Assembly (NCBI GenBank): GCA_031285525.1
Contig: JAITWB010000027.1
Span: 1 to 5,993 of the forward strand
Origin: Spirochaetaceae bacterium
Lineage (GTDB): Bacteria > Spirochaetota > Spirochaetia > Treponematales > Treponemataceae
Direction of reading: 5' to 3'
Length of the DNA: 5,993 nt
Positions 1-5,679 of the stretch are shown piece after piece. The notes under the pieces were generated by a model. The model searched no databases. It was not told where the DNA came from and was given only the letters and a program-made list of their open reading frames with translations. The position numbers were made by a program, and so were the translations under genes. Each line of letters starts with the position of its first letter. The first letter of the stretch is position 1.

Positions 1-1131
1 ATCGCCTGTACGTATATCCTTGCGCCTTTTACAGAAAACCCTGCCCGGGCTATGGCGGCAGGGGTCATCATCGGGGGGCTTATTCAGGCGGGATTTCAGA
101 TTCCCTTTGTACTCAAGCAGGGGTGGAAGCTTTCCTTTACTTCTATCAATAAGGCGTTTTCAAATCCCGGCACGAGGAAGGTGCTCAAGCTGGTGGGTCC
201 CACAATCATCGGGATGGCGGCGTATCAGTTGAACGATATCGTTTCTACTGCCCTTGCGGGACGCGCAGGGAGCGGTATCGTTTCCAGTCTCCAGTACTCG
301 TTGCGGTTGCAGGAGCTGATTCTGGGTATCTTTGCGGTGTCTATCGGTACGGTGATACTGCCGGATCTCTCCAGCTTTGCAAAGCAGGAGCGCTGGAAGG
401 ACTTCAACAGTATGCTCTCCCGGGCGATGGATATTATTGCGCTCATTACGATTCCGGTGACCTTCTTCTCCCTCGCCCTGGGGGAAAACATTATCATTCT
501 GGTGTTTAAAAACAACCGGTTTACCGATGAATCGGTGCGGCTCACCCTTGAGGCGTTTATGTATCACATCGGGGGACTCTATTTTATTGCCCTTAACAGA
601 ATCGTCTCTCCCGCTTTTTATGCCCAGGGGAATACGAAGTCTCCCACCTTTGCAGGTCTCATCGGCTTCGGTATCAATATCGCCCTGGCGGTGACCCTGG
701 TTACCCCCATGAGGGGCGCCGGTATCGCCCTTGCCCTCAGTCTTGCCAGTTTAGGGAACACGGCGGCGCTGTTTGTCTTTCTCCGGCGGAACCCGAAGGT
801 GGATGTTGCGTCGGTGGTGAGACATTCGGCGTTGTATGCGGTTAAGATGGTATGCTTTTCGGCTGTTGCTATCGCTCCGGTGGTTTTGCTCAAGAAACTG
901 TTCTTTTCGGTTGGAGAGGGAGCTGAAAGCGGAGTTGCAAACTCATCATTCGTCGAAGCTTTAGCAGCCCTTCCCCGGATATTCGCACAGGGGATTCCGC
1001 TGTTGATAAGCCTTGCCGTATTCGGCGCTGTGGGCATACTGTTGCTTACGGTGACGAAGGATCCCCTGGCTGTGTCGGTATTGCAGAAAATGAGAACAGG
1101 CAGAATGGGAAAACTGTTCAGAAAGCGGTAG
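1..1131 (+). CDS. murJ: MurJ/MviN lipid II flippase, C-terminal part (5' end outside window)
   Basis: This is the last 376 codons of a MurJ (MviN) integral membrane protein of the MOP exporter superfamily, which flips the peptidoglycan precursor lipid II across the cytoplasmic membrane. The frame is open from base 1 with no start needed; family members are usually about 500-540 residues, so roughly a third is missing. Many hydrophobic helices are visible. The core family block lies at about 196-370: a GPTIIG helix, then QLNDIV, then a stretch running through SLRLQE, ILGIFAVSIGTVILPDLS. A later PAFYAQGNTKSP loop (about 607-642) is also typical. One oddity is the segment NNRFTDES (about 511-534), where many MurJ proteins carry an R-G-x-F motif; the glycine is replaced. 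The gene ends with a basic tail and overlaps the opposing holA by 14 bp. Product assignment is confident; operon context upstream is not visible. Confidence 0.93.
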   Translation: MACTYILAPFTENPARAMAAGVIIGGLIQAGFQIPFVLKQGWKLSFTSINKAFSNPGTRKVLKLVGPTIIGMAAYQLNDIVSTALAGRAGSGIVSSLQYSLRLQELILGIFAVSIGTVILPDLSSFAKQERWKDFNSMLSRAMDIIALITIPVTFFSLALGENIIILVFKNNRFTDESVRLTLEAFMYHIGGLYFIALNRIVSPAFYAQGNTKSPTFAGLIGFGINIALAVTLVTPMRGAGIALALSLASLGNTAALFVFLRRNPKVDVASVVRHSALYAVKMVCFSAVAIAPVVLLKKLFFSVGEGAESGVANSSFVEALAALPRIFAQGIPLLISLAVFGAVGILLLTVTKDPLAVSVLQKMRTGRMGKLFRKR

Positions 1132-2176
1132 TTGAGGGGGAATCGCTGCGGCTGGGGGCTGTCCCTTTTTTAAGGACGATGCTGTAGAGAAGCAATTCCA
1201 GGCTGCACTGTTCCAGGGCGGTGCCGTTTTTCCGTATCTCCATATCCGTCTCCGCAAGGAGTGCGAGGATACGGGAGGTGTCCGCCGCTGACCATCTGCG
1301 CTGAGCCCGGCGGTACTGATCCTTTGCCTTGGCGCTGGAAAAGCCTTTTATCTTGAGATCGAAGTCCGACGGACGGTTTCCTCCCCGGTGGATGGTATGC
1401 CACACCAGCAGCCGTTTGAAACAGAAGGTCAGACCCGCTATGAGCTGCACCCCTGAGGATTCCTTTGACAGCCGAATCCGCTGCAGCGTCTCCAGCGCTT
1501 CTTCGAGCCCCCCATGAGGGTTCCCCTCATGGGCTCCGTCTGCGAGACGGTCAAAGAGGGTAAACGCCGATTCCTCCCGGTTATGGGCGAGGATACGGTC
1601 AACATCTTCGGCATCGATGAGATGGTCAGGGGTAAAGAAGAGTACAAACCGGGAACACTCGTTACGGAGGGCTTCGGTGTTGTTTTCTACCAAGTCCAGG
1701 ATGGCTTCCACCCCGTCATCGGTGATACGGAATCCTGCCTTGCGGAAAAAATCCCGCAGCCACTGTTCCTTTCTGTCTTCAAAGAGTTCCCAGAATATCC
1801 GTTTCTGTTCTTTGGGGACAATGGCTTCCAGTTTTTTATCGATTCCTATCTCATCGGAGACGAGGACGAGGACGGAACCTGCTTTTCCTGCCTGCATCGC
1901 CGCTGTCGCCGTTTCCTTTGCCCACTCGGCGATACACTGAATCTCTTCCTTTTTCTTTATCAGCTCCGCATTTTTAATCACCACAAAACGCTCTTCCGCA
2001 AAAAGAGATCCGTTTTGGAGAAGGGTTATGACCTCTTCAACCCTGATGTCTTGGGCATAGAAGGAGTGAGCGTCGATGGGACCGCTCTTTTCAGCCTCCC
2101 GGCGGAGCTGTTCCACTGCCTGGGAGCGCTCACCGAATTCAGGACCTGTATACAGCCATAAGGGAAAAGTACTCAT
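1118..2176 (-). CDS. holA: DNA polymerase III subunit delta (clamp loader)
   Basis: The 352-residue protein is the delta subunit of the clamp loader, which opens the beta sliding clamp during loading onto primed DNA. Length is close to the family norm of about 340. Visible family blocks are an N-terminal WLYTGPEFGERSQA segment in the position of the degenerate nucleotide-binding loop, NGSLFAEERFVVIKNAEL (about 55-72), the ENNTEALRNE region (about 164-173), EESAFTLFDRLADG (201-214), and a C-terminal collar domain with SAKAKDQYRRAQRRWS (281-296) and LALLAETDMEIRKNGTALEQ (about 304-323). The ATG start is 4 bp after the lexA stop, so the two are very likely co-transcribed; AGGA lies 12 bases upstream as a weak ribosome site. 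Residues 214-224 are encoded by a strong inverted repeat and look like an insertion in the linker before the collar domain. The last ~17 residues are a Ser/Thr-rich tail whose end overlaps murJ. Confidence 0.9.
   Translation of the reverse strand: MSTFPLWLYTGPEFGERSQAVEQLRREAEKSGPIDAHSFYAQDIRVEEVITLLQNGSLFAEERFVVIKNAELIKKKEEIQCIAEWAKETATAAMQAGKAGSVLVLVSDEIGIDKKLEAIVPKEQKRIFWELFEDRKEQWLRDFFRKAGFRITDDGVEAILDLVENNTEALRNECSRFVLFFTPDHLIDAEDVDRILAHNREESAFTLFDRLADGAHEGNPHGGLEEALETLQRIRLSKESSGVQLIAGLTFCFKRLLVWHTIHRGGNRPSDFDLKIKGFSSAKAKDQYRRAQRRWSAADTSRILALLAETDMEIRKNGTALEQCSLELLLYSIVLKKGTAPSRSDSPSTTAF
1505..1536. repeat. Imperfect inverted repeat inside holA
   Basis: The arms GAG-CCC-(CCC)-ATGAGGG and CCCTCAT-GGG-CTC can form a 13-bp stem with a 3-base bulge and a TTC loop. 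In the holA mRNA sense there is no following U-run, so it is not an intrinsic terminator. It encodes residues 214-224 of HolA (GAHEGNPHGGL), a Gly/His-rich stretch that interrupts an otherwise typical helix-to-helix transition (LFDRLADG then EEALETLQ). It could be a small palindromic insertion, a local inverted duplication, or chance. Confidence 0.55.
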
Positions 2177-2180
2177 ATCG

Positions 2181-2810
2181 TCAATAGTTCCTGATTATCG
2201 TTGTGAGTCTGCCGACGATGCGGACATCCTGACTGTAGAAAGGGGGGAAAGCAGGGTTTTCCGCTTGAAGCAGAATCCGTGAGGTTTGTTTGAAAAACCG
2301 TTTCAGTGTTGCCTCTCCGTCTTCATTACACACAGCGGCAACAATATCCCCGTTGGAAGCATGTTCGCTGCGTTCGATGACAGCGAGATCTCCGTCCAGA
2401 ATTCCGGCTCCGATCATGCTGTCTCCTTTTACATGGAGGGCATAATAGTCTTTTCCCGGGCGGAGGGAGTCGGCAGGCAGCCAGATCGTACCTTCATGGT
2501 TTTCGATGGCCTCGATGGGAAGCCCTGCGGCGATAGTGCCGAGAACGGGAACCGGCAGCATCTCGGGAGGGGTTTCTTCCTGGGCATCGACAGCGCCGAT
2601 ATCGATGAGAATTTCCAGCGTCCGGGATGTTTTGTCCTGTTGGGCAAGGTATCCCTTCTTTATCAACGCCGAAATATGATCGGTGGCAGCCTTGACGGTA
2701 AACCCAAAATGAGCCGCCACGTCCCGGTAGGTTGGAGAAAAAGAATGTTCTGATTTGTACTTACTGATAAACAGCAATACTTCTGTCTGACGATTTGTTA
2801 ATTTTCTCAC
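2181..2810 (-). CDS. lexA: LexA repressor (SOS regulator)
   Basis: The 209-residue protein has the full LexA layout. An N-terminal winged helix-turn-helix opens with KLTNRQTEVLLFI, and the helix-turn-helix lies at about 26-51 (PTYRDVAAHFGF then a recognition helix around KAATDHISAL). The C-terminal S24 peptidase fold carries the self-cleavage bond A95-G96 (in LGTIAAGLP), nucleophile S131 (KGDSM) and general base K170 (ATLKRFF); the 39-residue Ser-Lys spacing is normal. In known LexA proteins, contact with RecA-ssDNA filaments triggers cleavage and releases SOS genes. The start is GTG at 2810, with AGG 7 bases upstream as a weak ribosome site; no upstream in-frame ATG fits better, and the protein begins as LexA proteins usually do. 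It lies 21 bp after the sensor-like gene and 4 bp before holA. A good promoter-like sequence with a dyad overlaps the end of the preceding gene, suggesting autoregulation. Confidence 0.95.
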   Translation of the reverse strand: MRKLTNRQTEVLLFISKYKSEHSFSPTYRDVAAHFGFTVKAATDHISALIKKGYLAQQDKTSRTLEILIDIGAVDAQEETPPEMLPVPVLGTIAAGLPIEAIENHEGTIWLPADSLRPGKDYYALHVKGDSMIGAGILDGDLAVIERSEHASNGDIVAAVCNEDGEATLKRFFKQTSRILLQAENPAFPPFYSQDVRIVGRLTTIIRNY

Positions 2811-2828
2811 TCTGTTGCCTGTCTTGTC

Positions 2829-2857
2829 ATTCTACCCTGTTCTCGCAGGAAAATCAA
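2829..2857 (-). promoter_or_regulatory. Candidate sigma-70-type promoter for lexA
   Basis: On the minus strand, TTGATT (2852-2857) and TAGAAT (2829-2834) are separated by exactly 17 bases. The -35 matches the TTGACA consensus at 4 of 6 positions and the -10 matches TATAAT at 5 of 6. The -10 hexamer contains the TAG stop of the upstream sensor-like gene. Transcription would begin about 11-12 bases before the lexA GTG. The match is by eye and has no experimental support. Confidence 0.5.
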
Positions 2858-4334
2858 TAAAACAGACTCCGCTTTCATCGTCTTCTTCAAGAAAATAGAC
2901 GTATCCGTTGAGTGCATTCACCGTTTGATGAATCTCGGTTAAGACATCCATCATGGCAGCCTTTTTTCCCGGGGGAGCGAGTTTTGCAGAACTCCAGTTG
3001 ATGATTAACCGTCCATAGGGCAGGGAGCCGCGCCGTACATTTCTGGCAGAAACCGAAATACCGGAGCAGGCGGTAAAAAGGGTGGTGAACAGTTTTGTTA
3101 CAATCTGCCTAGTTTGGCTTTGGGGAATAAGCAGGCACCATTCGGGTTGGCAGAAGTGTAAGTCCAGGGTCTTTCCTGGAAAGTCCCGTAGAATTGTTCC
3201 CCGCACTTCAACCAGTAATGCATTGAGACTGTATTTATCTCTCTCGTGAAGAGGAGGAAGGTCGGCGGATATGGCGCTTTTCTCTATTACCGGAACAACA
3301 TCCCGGTATATCATACTGTCCAGCGTGAGGATTCTGTTTTTCTCTCCCTTGGAAGCATCCTTGAGATGGTCAAAAAGCAGGGACAGCGGGGAAGAGAACT
3401 GAATGCTCTCGGTATATGCGATGACAATGAAGAAGATGAGACCAGGGAGAAATGCCAATACATAGAGCAATATGCTCAGGAGGGCAAAATTCTGTTCCAA
3501 TCGTCCCCGGAACAGGGATTTTTCGTAATTGAGCCTCAGGGTTTCCCTGACATAATCGAAGCCGGGAATAAAGCTGCTGGTGTATACGCAGATTAACAGT
3601 TCATCTCTGTTATAGTCGGTGGTCACGTAGCGGACAAGATCCGTTTCGTCCCGGATACTGCGGGGGAGTATTCCGTTCAGGAAAGTATTTTGCGGCGAGG
3701 AATCGAGGAAGTAATGGGAATCCCCGATACCGAAGAGGGGCTCCTGGTTCGTATAATCCTCGTCGATAACCCGAAAGACTTGATAGCAGATACCTCGGGG
3801 GTCTTCGGCGAGGATGAGGGGCCACAGTTCGGCAGGACGCTCCCGATACTGCTGGATCGCCCGTATGCTCATGTGTTGACTTGCGATCCGCTCCAGTGTC
3901 CGCAGTTTCTGATCGTAATACTCAGTGACTACCGCAAGGGGAGCTGGAGACCCGTTTTCGGATGCCATCCTGTTGAGCTGTTCCCCGGTAACCGAGAAGA
4001 AGCCCGAGATGATCCCTCCGGGAAGGATGACAGAGAAGAGTCCCATAAGAAGGAAGGCAAAGAAGAGAAATCGTTTTAAGCGGGCTTGCTGGAAGATCGA
4101 ACCAGCTTCGCAGTATAACCGATAGAGGTATATACAGGAAAAAACGATGAGCAGTAAGGGCAGCGCCGCAAAGAGAATCAATCCCCGGGGGAAAGAGAAG
4201 GCGCTGCCGGAAAAAAGACCGGCAAAGTTTTTTTCAGCGAGTACAGCTCCGGCGGCGGTCAGAAAGATCCATACTGGTATGAGTATCTGTCTGCGGTAAA
4301 GCGCCGGAACTGACCGGATGAAAACTTTGTTCAA
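2832..4334 (-). CDS. Membrane sensor protein resembling an NtrY-type histidine kinase, apparently catalytically degenerate
   Basis: A 500-residue protein with three N-terminal membrane helices (about 15-34, 50-72, 88-113), an extracytoplasmic domain (about 114-282), a fourth helix (about 283-307), a short HAMP-like linker (308-334) and a cytoplasmic region to 500. This order matches NtrY-like sensor kinases. The cytoplasmic part follows the kinase pattern in outline: LNALLVEVR (370-378) resembles the segment after the dimerisation helices, QTRQIVTKLFTTLFTAC (407-423) sits where the N-box would be, and 464-497 resembles the last helix and strand of the ATPase domain (EIHQTVNALNGYVY then CFIDFPA). 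The catalytic N-box asparagine is absent, no glycine-rich G1/G2 boxes are visible, and only about 35 residues remain where the phospho-accepting helices should be; H363 (LHERD) lacks normal H-box context. The start is TTG at 4334, overlapping the ptsH stop as TTGA, with no in-frame ATG near. It probably senses or scaffolds rather than phosphorylates; ligand and partner are unknown. Confidence 0.7.
   Translation of the reverse strand: MNKVFIRSVPALYRRQILIPVWIFLTAAGAVLAEKNFAGLFSGSAFSFPRGLILFAALPLLLIVFSCIYLYRLYCEAGSIFQQARLKRFLFFAFLLMGLFSVILPGGIISGFFSVTGEQLNRMASENGSPAPLAVVTEYYDQKLRTLERIASQHMSIRAIQQYRERPAELWPLILAEDPRGICYQVFRVIDEDYTNQEPLFGIGDSHYFLDSSPQNTFLNGILPRSIRDETDLVRYVTTDYNRDELLICVYTSSFIPGFDYVRETLRLNYEKSLFRGRLEQNFALLSILLYVLAFLPGLIFFIVIAYTESIQFSSPLSLLFDHLKDASKGEKNRILTLDSMIYRDVVPVIEKSAISADLPPLHERDKYSLNALLVEVRGTILRDFPGKTLDLHFCQPEWCLLIPQSQTRQIVTKLFTTLFTACSGISVSARNVRRGSLPYGRLIINWSSAKLAPPGKKAAMMDVLTEIHQTVNALNGYVYFLEEDDESGVCFIDFPARTG
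2836..2849. promoter_or_regulatory. Candidate LexA operator (dyad between -35 and -10 of lexA)
   Basis: CCTG-N6-CAGG, with TTCTCG in the middle on the + strand, is an inverted repeat sitting within the 17-base spacer of the candidate lexA promoter. LexA genes are commonly autoregulated through a dyad in this position. It resembles neither the 16-bp CTGT-N8-ACAG box of E. coli nor the GAAC-N4-GTTC box of Gram-positive bacteria exactly, so it would be a lineage-specific box if real. Short dyads of this size also occur by chance. Confidence 0.35.
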
Positions 4335-4597
4335 TCTTCTTCAAATTTGTTTTCAAATAGTTTCAGCAGAGCCTGCATCGCTTCGGCTTCGTCGGAGCCG
4401 TCGGTGGTCAGATACAGGGTTGTGTTATAACCTGCTGCCATGGTAATGACACCCATAATCGATTTCGCATTCACCGTTAACGAATCCTTCTTGATAAGGA
4501 TTTCACACTCGAATTTGCTTGCTGTCTGGGCGATCAGAGCCGATGGGCGCGCGTGTATTCCTGCCCGATTGGACACTGTCACTGTTTTCTCAATCAT
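4331..4597 (-). CDS. ptsH: Phosphocarrier protein HPr
   Basis: The 88-residue cytoplasmic protein is a complete HPr. Key sites are visible: the active-site H15 in NRAGIHARPS, phosphorylated by PEP through enzyme I in classical PTS systems, and the regulatory S46 in NAKSIMGV, the target of HPr kinase/phosphorylase. The Met-Gly after S46 and the hydrophobic patch around it match HPr proteins that interact with HprK. The ATG start has an excellent ribosome site. The gene follows hprK by 18 bp in the same direction, the usual regulatory pairing, and its TGA stop overlaps the TTG start of the sensor-like gene. No enzyme I or sugar EII gene is present in the window, so whether this HPr serves sugar transport or only regulation cannot be settled here. 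Confidence 0.96.
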   Translation of the reverse strand: MIEKTVTVSNRAGIHARPSALIAQTASKFECEILIKKDSLTVNAKSIMGVITMAAGYNTTLYLTTDGSDEAEAMQALLKLFENKFEED

Positions 4598-4603
4598 TGG
4601 ATG

Positions 4604-4614
4604 TCCTTCCTCCT
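4604..4614 (-). promoter_or_regulatory. Strong ribosome binding site of ptsH
   Basis: AGGAGGAAGGA lies on the minus strand in the 18-bp gap after hprK, with its AAGGA end 6 bases before the ptsH ATG. It is the best Shine-Dalgarno among the start sites in the window and suggests HPr is translated at higher levels than its neighbours, as expected for a carrier protein. Confidence 0.75.
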
Positions 4615-4615
4615 G

Positions 4616-5605
4616 TTAATATGAATCATCATCTCCGTAATATGCGGAACTTGCCGCATCGGTTTCTATCCATTTGAGTACATTCTGGTTGAATTCCCGG
4701 GCGGAAAAATAGCCCATGCTCTTTAACCGCTCGTTCATTGCAGATGTCTCTATAATAATCGGCACATTACGTCCCGGTTTTACCGGAATATCGACGGTGG
4801 GAATCTTTACCCCCAGCATGTCGGTATACTTTTCGGTTGTTCCCAGCCGGTCGTAGATTTTGGCGGAATCCCATTCTTCAAGATTTACGATGAGCTGCAC
4901 TTCTTTTTGGGAGCGGATGGAACCGACGCCGTAGAGCTGGGTTATGTTGATGATCCCGAGACCTCTCACTTCCATGTGGTGTCCGATCACCCGGCTTGCG
5001 CCCTTTCCCATGAGGACGTTTCCGTTGACGCAGCGGACATCTACCAGGTCATCCGCAACGAGGCGGTGTCCCCGCTCGATGAGTTCAAGACCGGTTTCGC
5101 TCTTGCCTATTCCAGAGTCTCCCATGATCAGGATGCCGAGGCCGTAGACCTCCACCAATACCCCGTGAACCGATTTGTGGGGGGCGAAGATATCCGAAAA
5201 GATACGCAAGAGCCGGACGGTGAATTCAGTGGAATCCAGGTCGGTGGTCAAAACAGGACACTCGGCGGCTTCCGCCAGTTCAAGGAAGAGATCGCTGGGG
5301 GGGATATTGTGGGTAAAGACACAACAGGGGATTTTATAGGAAAAAAGCTGGGTCAGGGTGTCGGGGTTATTCTCTCTGAAAAGTTTGTCCAGATACGCAA
5401 CCTCTCCCCGTCCAAACACCTGTACCCGCTGCCAGGCAAAGGAGTCGAAGAATCCCGACAGGGCAAGTCCGGGTCTGTTGAGGTCCGGGATAGAGATTTC
5501 CCGTCCGAGCCCCTTTCTCCCGCTTTTGCAGTGCAGATTTAAAGCGTTATGTCCCTTCAGGTCGAGATCCAATAGATCGAGGACGCTGAATTTCTTTTCA
5601 GCCAT
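4616..5605 (-). CDS. hprK: HPr kinase/phosphorylase
   Basis: The bifunctional enzyme phosphorylates HPr on Ser46 with ATP or pyrophosphate and reverses the reaction with phosphate. From the ATG at 5605 the protein has 329 residues, within the usual 310-330. The N-terminal domain includes DLNRPGLALSGFFDSF (41-56). The catalytic domain has H147 (SVHGVLVEVYG), the Walker A loop GDSGIGKSE (162-170), the VADDLVDV acidic pair D185-D186, the family signature MEVRGLGIINI (211-221) and the C-terminal loop VKPGRN (275-280) before NERLKSMGY. An upstream in-frame GTG at 5668 would add 21 residues, but its ribosome site overlaps the codon; the MAEKKFSVLDLLDL start matches how family members begin. The only ribosome-site candidate for 5605 is AAAGAG, 12 bases upstream, which is weak and distant. 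It lies 70 bp after the glutamine synthetase gene and 18 bp before ptsH. Confidence 0.95.
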   Translation of the reverse strand: MAEKKFSVLDLLDLDLKGHNALNLHCKSGRKGLGREISIPDLNRPGLALSGFFDSFAWQRVQVFGRGEVAYLDKLFRENNPDTLTQLFSYKIPCCVFTHNIPPSDLFLELAEAAECPVLTTDLDSTEFTVRLLRIFSDIFAPHKSVHGVLVEVYGLGILIMGDSGIGKSETGLELIERGHRLVADDLVDVRCVNGNVLMGKGASRVIGHHMEVRGLGIINITQLYGVGSIRSQKEVQLIVNLEEWDSAKIYDRLGTTEKYTDMLGVKIPTVDIPVKPGRNVPIIIETSAMNERLKSMGYFSAREFNQNVLKWIETDAASSAYYGDDDSY

Positions 5606-5611
5606 GATCGA

Positions 5612-5640
5612 ACTATACTCTTTAAAATACGACATTGCAA
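5612..5640 (-). promoter_or_regulatory. Candidate sigma-70-type promoter for hprK, possibly leaderless
   Basis: On the minus strand TTGCAA (5635-5640) and TATAGT (5612-5617) are separated by exactly 17 bases. The -35 matches consensus at 4 of 6 positions and the -10 at 5 of 6. Only 6 bases separate the -10 from the hprK ATG, so the predicted transcription start falls on or beside the A of the start codon, giving a leaderless mRNA. The alternative is that hprK is read from an upstream promoter and this match is fortuitous. Confidence 0.42.
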
Positions 5641-5660
5641 GTAGGGAAACAAAGACACAC
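5622..5660 (-). CDS. Possible 12-codon leader ORF before hprK
   Basis: A GTG at 5660 opens a 12-codon frame, MCLCFPTCNVVF, ending at TAA 16 bases before the hprK ATG. It is preceded at 7 bases by GGGGAGGAG (5668-5676), one of the strongest Shine-Dalgarno sequences in the window, which otherwise serves no well-placed start. Three of twelve residues are cysteine. It is out of frame with hprK, and its stop codon overlaps the weak hprK ribosome site (AAAGAG), an arrangement compatible with translational coupling. It is too short for coding statistics, so this is a suggestion only. Confidence 0.25.
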   Translation of the reverse strand: MCLCFPTCNVVF

Positions 5661-5679
5661 CTGCTCACTCCTCCCCTAC
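5641..5679. repeat. Inverted repeat between glutamine synthetase gene and hprK
   Basis: On the minus strand GTAGGGGAG (5671-5679) can pair with TTTCCCTAC (5641-5649) as a 9-bp stem with two G-U pairs and a loop of about 21 bases. It includes the glutamine synthetase stop codon and ends one base before the candidate hprK -35. No U-run follows, so it does not look like an intrinsic terminator. If formed in RNA it would mask the GGGGAGGAG ribosome site. The loop is long, and the structure may be fortuitous. Confidence 0.25.
5668..5676 (-). promoter_or_regulatory. Strong Shine-Dalgarno sequence without a conventional gene start
   Basis: GGGGAGGAG begins within the last base of the glutamine synthetase stop codon. 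Its spacing suits only the GTG of the small leader frame at 5660. It is 62 bases from the preferred hprK ATG and overlaps the alternative GTG at 5668, so it does not suit either hprK start. Confidence 0.4.

Noticed and set aside
1092..1120. GAACAG ... CTGTTC inverted repeat at the murJ/holA junction, possibly a LexA-like site or terminator
   Set aside because: The half-sites are 14 bases apart, it lies at the 3' ends of both genes with no T-run, and no promoter is near.
1153..1173. GGGG-GCTG-TCCC followed by six T on the + strand after murJ, like a terminator
   Set aside because: The stem is only four pairs, one of them G-T, and it lies inside holA coding sequence; too weak to call.
705..1520. 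Shared 12-mer CCCCCATGAGGG in murJ (about 704-717) and in the holA palindrome
   Set aside because: One such match is expected by chance in a 6-kb window, and the murJ copy encodes an ordinary loop of the protein.
1514..2161. Long open frame on the + strand opposite holA (215 codons)
   Set aside because: It is the antisense shadow of a clear HolA, with no recognisable family and no independent ribosome site.
4907..5542. Long open frame on the + strand opposite hprK (211 codons)
   Set aside because: The opposite strand encodes an intact HPr kinase with all motifs; this frame shows no protein-like features.
5606..5668. N-terminal 21-residue extension of HprK from GTG at 5668
   Set aside because: Its ribosome site overlaps the start codon, the extra residues have no family counterpart, and MAEKKFSVLDLLDL is a normal HprK beginning.
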